This document shows, piece after piece, positions 1-9,043 of a stretch of 64,000 bases of DNA. Both the position numbers and the translations under genes were made by a program. The notes below the pieces were generated by a model that searched no databases, had not been told where the DNA came from, and saw only the letters and a program-made list of their open reading frames with translations. This stretch comes from an uncultured Flavobacteriaceae bacterium (GTDB lineage Bacteria > Bacteroidota > Bacteroidia > Flavobacteriales > Flavobacteriaceae), in assembly GCA_947486785.1 (NCBI GenBank), contig CANKUU010000004.1:124001-188000 (forward strand), read 5' to 3'. Each line of letters starts with the position of its first letter. The stretch's first letter is position 1.

Positions 1-134
1 TAATGCTTTTATGCGATACCGTAGCTCAGTTACCCAATTCGGCAAGTGTGCTACCTATTAACGCGGTAACAAGTATTTTGGGTGCTCCGGTAGTTATATG
101 GGTTTTAATACGTAAAAAGAGAATGTTATTTTGA
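1..134 (+). CDS. FecCD/BtuC-type ABC transporter permease, C-terminal fragment
   Basis: Only the last 43 codons are in the window; codons are in frame from position 3 and the stop is TGA at 132-134. The tail reads DTVAQ, then LPINAVTSILGAPVVIW, then IRKKR, which is the typical C-terminus of the FecCD/BtuC permease family (a short helix, the ELPVG-like loop, the GAPFF-like last membrane segment and a basic cytoplasmic tail). Such permeases import iron-siderophore complexes, haem or cobalamin through the inner membrane. The stop overlaps the TTG start of the ATPase gene (TTGA), so the two are translationally coupled partners. The substrate cannot be read from this fragment. Confidence 0.85.
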   Translation, partial: MLLCDTVAQLPNSASVLPINAVTSILGAPVVIWVLIRKKRMLF

Positions 135-913
135 AACCTAACAACAGATATACCGCCCTTACTGTAAAAGATGTTTCTATAGGATATGAAAACACTAAAA
201 TTGTTAGCAATATTAATTTTAACGTATCACCAGGAGAGCTAACAGGAATAATAGGTGTTAATGGTATTGGAAAATCTACCTTATTACGAACATTAGCAGG
301 ATTACAACCTGTATTATCGGGCACTATATATCTAAATGGAAAGCATTTAAACAAATATAAATCTAAGAACCTTGCTTGCGTTTTAAGTCTTGTTTTAACC
401 GAGTCTGTTGCCACTAAGAATATGACTGTTTTGGAGTTGGTAACCCTAGGAAGGCAACCTTACACCAATTGGATTGGAAAACTATCAAAAAATGATACTA
501 TTAAAATAAATGAAGCCCTTGAACTGCTCCATTTAGAAGATTTAAAATTAAAAAAATGTTATCAACTTAGTGATGGGCAGCTACAACGGGTAATGATTGC
601 TCGTGCCTTAGCTCAAGACACATCAGTTATTCTTTTAGACGAGCCTACAACCCATCTTGATTTGTTTCATAAAGTTCAAATACTAAAACTATTAAAATCA
701 ATAGCTAAAGAAACACAGAAAGCAATACTATTTACGAGCCATGAGATTGAAATTATCATACAACTATGCGATAGTATTTTAGTGTTAAATGGTGATAAAA
801 ACAGCTTTGGATCACCAGCTAAGCTTAATGAAATAAAAGCTTTTGAAACACTTTTTCCGACAGATACGGTATCCTATGATCCTAAAACCGGAACCTTTAG
901 ACTTAAGAAGTAA
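131..913 (+). CDS. ABC transporter ATP-binding protein, FecE/HmuV/BtuD type
   Basis: A 260-residue ABC ATPase that would power the permease encoded just upstream. Walker A is GVNGIGKST (about residues 42-50), the Q-loop region follows, the signature is LSDGQLQR (about 146-153, one change from LSGGQ), Walker B is VILLDEP (about 164-170) and the switch histidine is in TSHE. Length and layout fit the iron-chelate/haem/cobalamin importer family. The TTG start overlaps the permease TGA by four bases; the next in-frame ATG lies inside the core domain, so the TTG start is preferred. The C-terminal 40 residues after the H-loop are those usual for FecE-like proteins. Substrate not determinable here. 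Confidence 0.92.
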   Translation: MKPNNRYTALTVKDVSIGYENTKIVSNINFNVSPGELTGIIGVNGIGKSTLLRTLAGLQPVLSGTIYLNGKHLNKYKSKNLACVLSLVLTESVATKNMTVLELVTLGRQPYTNWIGKLSKNDTIKINEALELLHLEDLKLKKCYQLSDGQLQRVMIARALAQDTSVILLDEPTTHLDLFHKVQILKLLKSIAKETQKAILFTSHEIEIIIQLCDSILVLNGDKNSFGSPAKLNEIKAFETLFPTDTVSYDPKTGTFRLKK

Positions 914-978
914 ATGCAAACCATATTCCTTTTTGACATGTAATCTTGTATCTTTACTTTGATAACAAACCTTTAAAA

Positions 979-2316
979 ATGAATGAATACTTAATATATT
1001 TTTTAGTTGTCCTAATTTGTTTAGCAATAGGCTATTTTCTGGGCAATTACATTGAAAAGCTTAAAACCAAATCGTTACAAAGTGCTTTGGAAGAACGTTG
1101 CCAGCAATTGACAAATAATTTAACGATTATGGAGCAAAAATTGAATGATCTTAAAGAACATAAAAATCAGTTGCAAAATGAAAAAGAGCAGCAGGGTAAT
1201 AAAATTGCTCGTTATCAAGCAGATATCGAAAATTTAGAACTGAAGAATAAAGATCAAAAAGAAGAGGTAGAAAAATTACAAGAAAAATTCACCAAGGAGT
1301 TCGAAAACCTTGCTAACAAAATTTTAGAAGAAAAAAGCCTAAAATTTACAGCACGTAATGAGAAAAACATAAAAGATATTCTTAGCCCTCTTAACGAAAA
1401 GATACAGCTGTTTGAAAAAAAAGTAGAAGAAAGTCAGAAAGAAAATATTAGCATTCATTCCGCATTAAAAGAGCAGCTGCTTAACCTGCAAAGCCAAAAT
1501 TTAAAAATAACACAAGAAGCAGAAAATTTAACCAAAGCGCTAAAAGGAGATAGCAAAATGCAAGGTAATTGGGGTGAACTTGTATTAGAGCGAGTATTAG
1601 AAAAGTCGGGGCTAGAGAAAGATAGAGAATATTTGGTGCAAAAGAGTTTCACCTTAGAAGATGGCTCAAGAGTATTACCAGATGTTATTATCAATCTACC
1701 AGATGGTAAAAAAATGATTGTAGATTCTAAAGTTTCACTAACGGATTATGAACGTTATGTAAATGCAGATAATGACGAGGAACAAACTCAATATTTAAAA
1801 AATCATATCAACTCTTTACGAAGACATGTAGACCAATTATCTGCCAAGAAATATGAGGATTTATATGCTATGGAAAGTCCAGATTTCGTACTACTATTTG
1901 TACCAATAGAGCCTGCATTTGCAATTGCCATAAATAATGACAACTCTTTATACAACAAAGCTTTTGAGCAGAATATCATTATCGTTACCCCCACTACCCT
2001 GCTAGCAACCCTGCGTACTATTGATAGCATGTGGAATAATGAGAAACAACAAAGGAATGCAATAGAAATAGCCCGACAAGCTGGCGCACTTTATGATAAA
2101 TTTGAGGGTTTTGTTGGAGATTTAACCAAAGTTGGAAAAAAAATGGATGAGGCCAAAAATGAATATAAAGGTGCTATGAATAAATTGGTTGAAGGTCGGG
2201 GTAACATCGTTTTTAGTATCGAAAAAATAAAAAAAATGGGTGCAAAAGCAAAAAAATCAATTCCTGATGCTTTTTTAAATCGAGCAAAAGAAGATAATTT
2301 TAAAGAATCAATTTAA
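979..2316 (+). CDS. rmuC: DNA recombination protein RmuC family
   Basis: About 445 residues: an N-terminal membrane anchor (residues 4-24), a long charged coiled coil (about 30-190), then the conserved RmuC nuclease-like domain, recognised by KGDSKMQGNWGELVLE, LPDVIINLPDGKKMIVDSK and FVPIEPAF. RmuC proteins are linked to limiting inversions at short repeats and are predicted PD-(D/E)XK-fold nucleases. An upstream in-frame TTG at 946 exists, but it sits at a TATCTTTA element (949-956) that looks like a Bacteroidota -7 promoter box, so the ATG at 979 is chosen. The next gene starts 4 bp after the stop, suggesting co-transcription with the two genes that follow. Confidence 0.9.
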   Translation: MNEYLIYFLVVLICLAIGYFLGNYIEKLKTKSLQSALEERCQQLTNNLTIMEQKLNDLKEHKNQLQNEKEQQGNKIARYQADIENLELKNKDQKEEVEKLQEKFTKEFENLANKILEEKSLKFTARNEKNIKDILSPLNEKIQLFEKKVEESQKENISIHSALKEQLLNLQSQNLKITQEAENLTKALKGDSKMQGNWGELVLERVLEKSGLEKDREYLVQKSFTLEDGSRVLPDVIINLPDGKKMIVDSKVSLTDYERYVNADNDEEQTQYLKNHINSLRRHVDQLSAKKYEDLYAMESPDFVLLFVPIEPAFAIAINNDNSLYNKAFEQNIIIVTPTTLLATLRTIDSMWNNEKQQRNAIEIARQAGALYDKFEGFVGDLTKVGKKMDEAKNEYKGAMNKLVEGRGNIVFSIEKIKKMGAKAKKSIPDAFLNRAKEDNFKESI

Positions 2317-2320
2317 ACTA

Positions 2321-2686
2321 ATGAAAAAAATATTTGGATTAGGAATCTTCGGTGTACTGCTAATTTTGTTAGCCTATTATGCCTTTATTTATTTTGTACC
2401 CTACAGTAAAGGTACCCGGTCGGGTGAGTTAATAAAGTTTAGCAACAAAGGCGTTATTATAAAAACGTGGGAAGGAGAAATCAGTCAAGGTATTTCTGGT
2501 GCACAAATTTTTACTTTTTCTGTTTTAGATAAAGACGAAAACGAGATTAAAAAACTAAAAGAATATCAAGGGCAGTATGTTAAACTAGACTATATAGAGC
2601 GATACACTACTTTTTTTTGGTTGGGCGATACTAAATATTTTATTACCAATGTGAGTAAAGAAAAATCACCTCATTTTAGAAATTAG
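2321..2686 (+). CDS. conserved small membrane-anchored protein, function unknown
   Basis: 121 residues with one N-terminal transmembrane segment (about residues 5-27), followed by a compact extracytoplasmic domain containing YSKGTRSGELIKFSNKG and WEGEISQG. I recognise the pattern as a protein common in Flavobacteriaceae but know no established function. There is no lipobox or sorting signal. It is 4 bp downstream of rmuC and its stop is 2 bp before the thioesterase ATG, so the three genes are probably one transcript. The order may simply be conserved without functional link. Confidence 0.7.
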   Translation: MKKIFGLGIFGVLLILLAYYAFIYFVPYSKGTRSGELIKFSNKGVIIKTWEGEISQGISGAQIFTFSVLDKDENEIKKLKEYQGQYVKLDYIERYTTFFWLGDTKYFITNVSKEKSPHFRN

Positions 2687-2688
2687 GT

Positions 2689-3234
2689 ATGAAAAAGTTT
2701 AAAACAGCTCGCGAATCGCGACTATCTATTACCGAACTTATGTTGCCTTCTCACTCAAATTTTGGAGGTAAAATACATGGAGGCCATATTTTAAGTCTTA
2801 TGGATCAAATCGCTTTTGCTTGCGCTTCAAAACACAGTCAAAAATACTGTGTAACAGCATCAGTAAATCGCGTAGATTTTAGAAGTCCTGTAGAGGTAGG
2901 TGAATTGCTTACCTTAAAAGCATCTATAAATTACACAGGTAAAACTTCAATGGTAGTAGGGGTTCGTGTAGAATCTCAAGATATAACCTCTGGAAAAAAA
3001 CGCCATTGTAATTCTTCTTATTTTACCATGGTAGCCAAAGATGAAAACGGTAATAGTACACCGGTGCCGGGTTTATTAGTTAAAGATGAAGAGGGTATTA
3101 GGCGATTTACCCGAAGTAAATTTCGAAAAGAAGCTGCGTTTAAACGTGATACTAAATTTGACGAAAACAACTTTGCTGCTAATACATATATTAAACTATT
3201 AACATCAGAAAATATCAAGATTGAGCTTACATGA
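2689..3234 (+). CDS. acyl-CoA thioesterase, hotdog fold (YciA/BACH type)
   Basis: 181 residues. It hydrolyses acyl-CoA to free acid and CoA in the cytosol. The hotdog core is recognised by GGKIHGGHILSLMDQIAFACA (long helix with the catalytic-region Asp), followed by VTASVNRVDFRSPVEVGE and the strand with SMVVGVRVESQD, as in the YciA/cytosolic acyl-CoA hydrolase family. The C-terminal 45 residues are charged and probably a helical extension. The 3' end overlaps the 3' end of the converging pgl gene by 8 bp. Chain-length preference cannot be inferred. Confidence 0.9.
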   Translation: MKKFKTARESRLSITELMLPSHSNFGGKIHGGHILSLMDQIAFACASKHSQKYCVTASVNRVDFRSPVEVGELLTLKASINYTGKTSMVVGVRVESQDITSGKKRHCNSSYFTMVAKDENGNSTPVPGLLVKDEEGIRRFTRSKFRKEAAFKRDTKFDENNFAANTYIKLLTSENIKIELT

Positions 3235-3946
3235 TTTTTAGAGCTGCTGATTCATCAAAAAACCAAATCAATTTACCAGAATTAGGCGAAACCAGGTTGG
3301 CTGGATACTTTTCATACTTCCCTTTTTTGTTGAAAATTTCATCTACTATTGGTGCTTTATTTTCTCCTGTAACTAAAAAGGTAACATTTTTAGCCCTATT
3401 AATAACTTTACCAGTTAAAGAAACTCGTTTTTGACCTGAATTAGGATGAGTAGCAACTTCACATAATTTTCGAGAATGCCAAAGTTCTATCTCATGGGGA
3501 AAAATAGAAGCCGTATGACCATCATCACCTAAACCTAAAATAATTAAATCAAAACTCGGCACACCGTCTGATGATTTTGGTAATTTTTTTAAAAGTAATT
3601 CTGCATAACGTCTTGCCTCGTAATCAGGTTCATTTTCTCCTTTTATCCTGTGAATGTTTTTCTTAGGTATAGTAATTTTTGAAATTAAATGATCTAATGT
3701 CATTTTATAATTGCTTTGATCATCTGTTGGAGGCACACAACGCTCATCTCCCCAATATAAATGTACCTTTTGCCAATTAATAGCATCATTAAAATTAGCA
3801 GCTAATTCATCAAAAACAATTTTAGGCGTGCTACCGCCTGATAATGCAATATGCACTTCTTGTTGATTTGAACCTATTAATGTTTTAAAATATTCAGAAA
3901 AATCTATTGCAACTTTGTGTTTAGATGGAGCTGTATGAATGGTCAT
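3227..3946 (-). CDS. pgl: 6-phosphogluconolactonase
   Basis: About 239 residues from the chosen ATG. Hydrolyses 6-phosphogluconolactone to 6-phosphogluconate, step two of the oxidative pentose-phosphate pathway. Diagnostic segments are ALSGGSTPK near the N-terminus, YWGDERCVPP, and LGLGDDGHTASIFP, all typical of the DevB/SOL-type lactonase. The frame is open upstream to 4021 and would overlap the zwf stop, but that extension is basic and non-conserved in appearance; starting at MTIHTAP (3946) leaves 59 bp after zwf. It lies directly downstream of zwf on the same strand, so the two sequential enzymes are probably co-expressed. It converges on the thioesterase with overlapping ends. Confidence 0.95.
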   Translation of the reverse strand: MTIHTAPSKHKVAIDFSEYFKTLIGSNQQEVHIALSGGSTPKIVFDELAANFNDAINWQKVHLYWGDERCVPPTDDQSNYKMTLDHLISKITIPKKNIHRIKGENEPDYEARRYAELLLKKLPKSSDGVPSFDLIILGLGDDGHTASIFPHEIELWHSRKLCEVATHPNSGQKRVSLTGKVINRAKNVTFLVTGENKAPIVDEIFNKKGKYEKYPANLVSPNSGKLIWFFDESAALKIM

Positions 3947-4005
3947 TTTAAGCTTTGATGTTGTTAAATTAATGTGATTTATATAGGTCTTACTTTTTAT
4001 AGCTT

Positions 4006-5538
4006 TTAATGAATAACACAAAAACCAGGATCGTCAGTTAAATTAGGTCCAGGGTTTCGCCAAGTGCCAGGCCCCTCAATTAAGTCATCCGCATTTTCAG
4101 GGCCCCATGCTCCTGCCGCATAGCCATAAACTCTCACATCTTTACCTTTTTTCCAATATTTAAGAATAGGGTCTACAAAATTCCATGCTGCTTCAACTTC
4201 ATCTGCCCGTGCATATAAAGTAGCATCACCTTGCATAGCATCTAATAATAAACGTTCATAAGCCTGCATTACATTAGTCTCTGCTAAACTAGAATAGTAA
4301 AAATCTAAATTGGCTCGCTCTACTTTAAATCCCTGACCAGGTACTTTAACACCAAATTTCACTAAAATGCCTTCATCTGGCTGAATTCGAATAATAAGCT
4401 TGTTATCCTTATTAAAGGCACCTGATTCTTTAAATATTTGATGGTGAGGTGCTTTAAAATGTATTACTACCTCTGTAACTTTAGTTGGCATCCGTTTTGC
4501 GGTACGCACATAAAATGGTACATCTTTCCAACGCCAATTATCTACAAAAAACTTAATCGCAGCATAAGTTTCTGTGGTGGAATTTGGATGTACCCCTTTT
4601 TCTTCTCTATACCCTTTAACCTCTTCACCGTTTACGGTTGAGCTTACATATTGCGCTCGAATGGTATGCTGATGCAGCTCTTTGTCATTACGCATAATTC
4701 GCAACGAGCGAAGAGCTTTAACTTTTTCATTTCTAATCTCTTGTGCATTAGCATCAATTGGTGGCTCCATCACAATTAAAGATACAATTTGTAATAAATG
4801 ATTTTGAAACATATCTCTCAAAGCCCCAGAACCATCGTAGTAACCGCCACGATCGCCCACACCACCATTCTCTGCATTTGTTATCTCTATTCGATCGATA
4901 TAATTTCGGTTCCAAAGGGGTTCAAATATGCTATTTGCAAAACGGGTAACTAAAAGATTTTGTACTGTTTCTTTACCCAAATAATGGTCTATTCTATAGA
5001 TTTGAGACTCTTTAAAATAGCGCTGCAATCCCTTATTTAATTGTTTTGCACTCTCTAAATCATAGCCAAAAGGCTTTTCAACTATTAAACGTTTAAAACC
5101 TACACCTCTAGATCTATTAAGTTCTTGTGCATATAAATTTTTTGCAATAGCCTCATATAAACTTGGTGGAGTAGACAAGTAAAACATATAGTTTTCATCT
5201 GTATGATGCTTACCATTTAACGAAGTAATTCTTTCTTCTAAAGCCTTGTAACTTGTATCATATTCTGTGCCCACATCTTCATAAAAAAACTTTTCTGCAA
5301 ACTCCTTTAACACATCTTGTTTTAAATTCGGCGCTGTTTTTAAATAGGAGCTCTCTGTAATCACCTTTTTACGAAATTCGTCGTCGCTCATATAACTGCG
5401 ACTAACCCCCAAAACAATAAAATTTTCTGGTAATTGATTTTCTTGAAAAAGCCGAAACAAAGCAGGTACTAATTTTCTTGCGGTTAAATCTCCTGATGCT
5501 CCAAAAATTATGAGCATTTGATTTTCTGTTTTTATCAT
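4006..5538 (-). CDS. zwf: glucose-6-phosphate 1-dehydrogenase
   Basis: 510 residues, full length. Oxidises glucose 6-phosphate to 6-phosphogluconolactone with NAD(P)+. The N-terminal nucleotide-binding motif GASGDLTARKL (about residues 13-23) and the active-site signature RIDHYLGKETVQN (about 183-195, with the substrate-binding His and Lys) are intact. The C-terminal half carries the beta+alpha domain with YVRTAKRMP and the ending WGPENADDLI typical of bacterial Zwf. It is followed by pgl on the same strand and is divergent from gnd, so all three oxidative pentose-phosphate genes are side by side. A promoter-like pair lies upstream at 5564-5594. Confidence 0.97.
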   Translation of the reverse strand: MIKTENQMLIIFGASGDLTARKLVPALFRLFQENQLPENFIVLGVSRSYMSDDEFRKKVITESSYLKTAPNLKQDVLKEFAEKFFYEDVGTEYDTSYKALEERITSLNGKHHTDENYMFYLSTPPSLYEAIAKNLYAQELNRSRGVGFKRLIVEKPFGYDLESAKQLNKGLQRYFKESQIYRIDHYLGKETVQNLLVTRFANSIFEPLWNRNYIDRIEITNAENGGVGDRGGYYDGSGALRDMFQNHLLQIVSLIVMEPPIDANAQEIRNEKVKALRSLRIMRNDKELHQHTIRAQYVSSTVNGEEVKGYREEKGVHPNSTTETYAAIKFFVDNWRWKDVPFYVRTAKRMPTKVTEVVIHFKAPHHQIFKESGAFNKDNKLIIRIQPDEGILVKFGVKVPGQGFKVERANLDFYYSSLAETNVMQAYERLLLDAMQGDATLYARADEVEAAWNFVDPILKYWKKGKDVRVYGYAAGAWGPENADDLIEGPGTWRNPGPNLTDDPGFCVIH

Positions 5539-5563
5539 ATAACGCTAAACTATTCTAAAATTT

Positions 5564-5594
5564 TAAATATAACTATCCTTTTGGAGTTTGCAAG
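5564..5594 (-). promoter_or_regulatory. candidate promoter for zwf-pgl (CTTG-N19-TATATTTA)
   Basis: On the minus strand a CTTG box is separated by 19 bases from TATATTTA, close to the Bacteroidota consensus TTTG-N19-TAnnTTTG with one mismatch in each box. It sits about 25 bp upstream of the zwf ATG in the 140-bp divergent region shared with gnd. Confidence 0.4.
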
Positions 5595-5678
5595 CCAAAA
5601 CACGATCAAAACCCAATAATTTAATTTATTTTTAACCACATAAATTTCTGCCAGAAATAATAACATTAAAAGCAACAA

Positions 5679-7088
5679 ATGAAAAGCACATTCGATTTTG
5701 GATTGATAGGTTTAGGTGTAATGGGACGTAATTTTATTCTAAATGTAGCCGATAATAATTTTAAGGCCTACGGTCATGATTTAGATGACAAAAAAGTTAA
5801 TGCTTTAAAAGAAGAGGGCAATAATCTTGAAAAAATTGATGCATCAACAAACATAGAAACCTTCGTTAATGCACTTTCTATGCCAAGAAAAATAATGCTA
5901 TTAGTACCCGCAGGAAAAATTGTAGACGCTGTAATAGATGATCTTCTACCCCTACTTGATAAAGATGACATTATTATAGATGGTGGTAATTCATTTTTTA
6001 CCGATACCGACCGCCGAGCAGATGCTCTGGCGGATAAAGGAATTCACTTTTTTGGAGCTGGTGTTTCGGGCGGAGCCAAAGGTGCACGCTTAGGGCCTAG
6101 TATTATGCCTGGGGGTAATCGAGAGGCATACAACAAAGTAAAACCTATTTTTGAAGCAGTTTCTGCAAAATATAAAGGAGAACCTTGTGTCGCTTATTTA
6201 GGGCCTAAATCGGCCGGAAATTATGTGAAAATGGTGCATAACGGAATCGAGTACGGACTAATGCAAATAACTTCTGAGATTTATGATCTGTTAAAAAAAG
6301 GTGGTGATTTTACCAATGAGCAACTGCATCAAACCTATGCGAAATGGAATACAGGACGTTTACAGTCATTTCTAGTGCAAATTACTTCTGAAATATTTGC
6401 TCAGAATGATCATCTTGAAGATGGAAAATTAATAGATAAAATTTTAGACAAAGCTAAACAAAAAGGTACGGGTAAGTGGACAAGTCAGAATGCTATGGAT
6501 TTAGGTATACCCGTACCATCTATAGATATTGCAGTAAGTATGAGAGAGCTGTCTGCTCTAAAAAATGAACGTATTATAGCCGCAAATCTTTACGAAAAAC
6601 CTAGTATTGAAAAAATTGATGCCGAAAAATTAGAAAAACTTGCCGAAGAAGCTATGTACTTCTCATTTGTTATCACATATGCTCAGGGCCTTAGTCAACT
6701 TGCAGATGCTTCAAAAGAATATGCCTATGACTTAGACCTTGAAATTGTGGCCAAAATTTGGCGAGCAGGATGCATTATAAGGGCAGAAATATTAACCGAT
6801 ATTGCAATTGCTTTTAGTGTAGATAAAGATTTACCTAATTTATTAGTATCTAAACAATTTGTTGATAAAATTAGGTCTGCTGTTTCATCCGCTAGGCAAT
6901 TGGTGGCCTATGGTGCAAAAAATGGTATTCCTTTACCGGGTCTTTCAAACTCACTAACTTATTTTGATGCCTATACCACAAACAAGTTGCCCTTAAATTT
7001 AATTCAAGCGCAGCGCGATTATTTCGGATCACATACCTATGAGCGTTTAGACAGAGATGGCATTTTTCATACCGAATGGAGTGATTAA
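5679..7088 (+). CDS. gnd: 6-phosphogluconate dehydrogenase, decarboxylating
   Basis: 469 residues, the usual length of the long-form NADP-dependent enzyme. Converts 6-phosphogluconate to ribulose 5-phosphate and CO2, the third oxidative pentose-phosphate step. The N-terminal dinucleotide fold has GLIGLGVMGRNF; the substrate-binding signature GVSGGAKGARLGPSIMPGG and the catalytic-region KMVHNGIEYGLMQ are intact; the C-terminal LIQAQRDYFGSHTYER is the conserved tail that reaches into the partner subunit. Divergent from zwf-pgl with about 140 bp between the starts, an arrangement that would allow shared regulation, although no operator is evident to me. Confidence 0.97.
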   Translation: MKSTFDFGLIGLGVMGRNFILNVADNNFKAYGHDLDDKKVNALKEEGNNLEKIDASTNIETFVNALSMPRKIMLLVPAGKIVDAVIDDLLPLLDKDDIIIDGGNSFFTDTDRRADALADKGIHFFGAGVSGGAKGARLGPSIMPGGNREAYNKVKPIFEAVSAKYKGEPCVAYLGPKSAGNYVKMVHNGIEYGLMQITSEIYDLLKKGGDFTNEQLHQTYAKWNTGRLQSFLVQITSEIFAQNDHLEDGKLIDKILDKAKQKGTGKWTSQNAMDLGIPVPSIDIAVSMRELSALKNERIIAANLYEKPSIEKIDAEKLEKLAEEAMYFSFVITYAQGLSQLADASKEYAYDLDLEIVAKIWRAGCIIRAEILTDIAIAFSVDKDLPNLLVSKQFVDKIRSAVSSARQLVAYGAKNGIPLPGLSNSLTYFDAYTTNKLPLNLIQAQRDYFGSHTYERLDRDGIFHTEWSD

Positions 7089-7167
7089 AGCAAAAGCTCC
7101 AAAAAATGTATGCCTTAGATTAGGGTATCACCTTCTAAAAAAGCAAACAAATACTTAACATTATTTT

Positions 7168-8223
7168 ATGTACACTAAAAAGAAATTTACTGCCCTTCAA
7201 ATGGCAATTTGGACTAGATTTGAGACTTTATATTTTTTTCTAATCATTATTACTTATTGTGCTTTACATTATTTTTTAGATATTTCTTGGATTAAAATTC
7301 CTTGGACTCCTCTCGCCTTAATTGGTACTGCTGTAGCATTTGTTATTGGTTTTCAAAACAATGCAGCGTATGATAGAATTTGGGAAGCTCGAAAGATTTG
7401 GGGAGGTATCGTTAACACTTCCAGAACCTTTGGTATGTTGCTTCAAGATATGATAACTAATGAATATGCCAAAACTGCTGTTGATAAAGAAGAACTAAAC
7501 ACTTTAATAAAAACAATCACTTATCGCCATATAGCTTGGATCACTGCATTGCGCCATGCTATGCGGGCACCAAAACCTTGGGAAACTAATGCACATCTAA
7601 AGTCTAATAGCGAATGGGGCTTACGACCCCCTGAAATGAATTCAAGCCTTGAGAATGATTTAGAACCATATATCTCTAAAGAAGATCTTAGTCATGTTTT
7701 ATCAAAGAACAATAAACAAACAGCACTTTTGTATTTACAATCGCATCAACTTAGAAAACTCAAAGAAAAGGGAGTTATTTGGGAGTTTTCTTTTTTAGAA
7801 TTAGAGTCTATATTACAAGAACTCTTTACGCTTCAAGGTAAAAGTGAACGCATAAAAAACTTTCCTTACCCAAGGCAATTTGCAACCTTAAACCATTTTT
7901 TTATGTGGATTTTTATTTTATTGTTGCCCTTGGCTTTAGTTCCTCAATTTGCAGAAATAGGAATTGATATTAAAACAAATCATCCAATTATAGGTGAATT
8001 ATTTATTTGGTTTACCGTCCCTTTTTATGTAGTTGTAGCGTGGGTTTTTCATACCATGGAGCGCATTGGCAGAACAGGAGAAAACCCGTTTGAAGGTACT
8101 GCTAATGATGTGCCAATTTCAACCATAGCAAGAGGAATAGAAATAGATTTAAGACAAAACTTAGGAGAATCAAATGAAACTATACCTAAGCAGTTTGAAG
8201 TAAAAATTAATACGCAATTTTAA
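7168..8223 (+). CDS. bestrophin-like anion channel family membrane protein (UPF0187)
   Basis: 351 residues. The early stretch has two hydrophobic segments followed by FVIGFQNNAAYDRIWEARK and GGIVNTSR, the signature of the bacterial bestrophin/UPF0187 family. A second pair of hydrophobic helices lies at about residues 240-300 and ends in VFHTMERIGRTGENPFEG, also typical. Bacterial bestrophin homologues form pentameric ion channels in the inner membrane; some conduct cations rather than anions, so selectivity is left open. It follows gnd by 79 bp on the same strand but has no evident functional link to it. Confidence 0.88.
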   Translation: MYTKKKFTALQMAIWTRFETLYFFLIIITYCALHYFLDISWIKIPWTPLALIGTAVAFVIGFQNNAAYDRIWEARKIWGGIVNTSRTFGMLLQDMITNEYAKTAVDKEELNTLIKTITYRHIAWITALRHAMRAPKPWETNAHLKSNSEWGLRPPEMNSSLENDLEPYISKEDLSHVLSKNNKQTALLYLQSHQLRKLKEKGVIWEFSFLELESILQELFTLQGKSERIKNFPYPRQFATLNHFFMWIFILLLPLALVPQFAEIGIDIKTNHPIIGELFIWFTVPFYVVVAWVFHTMERIGRTGENPFEGTANDVPISTIARGIEIDLRQNLGESNETIPKQFEVKINTQF

Positions 8224-9005
8224 ATCTAAACCCCTTATTGTGTATGTAATGCTTTACATTCAAAAAAATTGTGTTAAAAAAAAAGAAGTGAATCGCCCGT
8301 TTAATCAGGTTTTATTGGACTTATTTGAATAATGGAAAAAATAATCCTTAGAGTTTTAACGCCAAAAAAATCAGGTTAGTAGGCGCAGCAGCCAAATACG
8401 CTGCCTTTAAGTTATAAAGGTTCGCTTGCAAATACAATAGCCGTACCAATCATAAACCAAAGGGAAGGTTCGCACGCTTAGATGGTACATATGGTAAAGA
8501 AAAGAGCATTACCATCTCAAAAAGATAAAGGCCAGAACCAAGCAAGCGGAAATAGCATGAATATGCTTGGTTTACCTATTGCAAATACCCTCGATATTAG
8601 AAAGAGAAGGGCCAGAGATCTACAACAAGCAGCTTACTAAAAATTAAAAACCACGATAAGGGTTAACGGGTTAACTACCGCAACTAAATCAAGTTTTAAA
8701 TCCATAACATTGAAAAAAGGTCTTACAAAAACATAAAAAATGATCCGAAAATAAATTCAGAGGCATTTTTAATCCATCTTGTTTTTAAAAATTGGATTAC
8801 TAAGGAAAGTTCCAAATTAGAAGATATCCTTTTTTGAAAATTTAGACTTTATTTTTGTAATAGTCTCTTGTATGGTAGGAATGCATGAGTAACAAAACAG
8901 AAACTTCAAAAATGAATAAATTACTATTCTTTAAAATTTTAAAAAGCGAATCTTATCAGAAGCGTAAACTTTACCATCAAACATTAGTTTCACCAAAAAA
9001 GCATA
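8224..9005. other. 782-bp stretch without a convincing gene
   Basis: No reading frame in either strand resembles a protein I know. The densest part, about 8370-8640, has base composition and short open frames on the plus strand that look like decayed coding sequence, including a 52-codon ATG frame at 8482-8640 and an overlapping frame at about 8400-8530 reading HKPKGRFARLDGTYGKE. I cannot identify either. An isolated TATTTTTG box occurs near 8850 with no gene downstream in that direction. Confidence 0.5.
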
Positions 9006-9037
9006 AAAAAACCTCCTAAAATATTAGGAGGTTTTTT
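9006..9037 (-). terminator. intrinsic terminator, bidirectional in form
   Basis: Perfect 14-bp stem: the left arm at 9006-9019 (six A then CCTCCTAA) pairs with the right arm at 9024-9037 (TTAGGAGG then six T), with a 4-base loop. It lies 7 bp beyond the stop of the minus-strand glycosyltransferase, which it would terminate; the T-tracts on both strands would also stop transcripts from the left. Confidence 0.9.
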
Positions 9038-9043
9038 CTAAAA

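Noticed and set aside
3947-4021. Longer start for pgl at 4021
   Set aside because: It would overlap the end of zwf and add a basic non-conserved stretch; the ATG at 3946 matches the family N-terminus.
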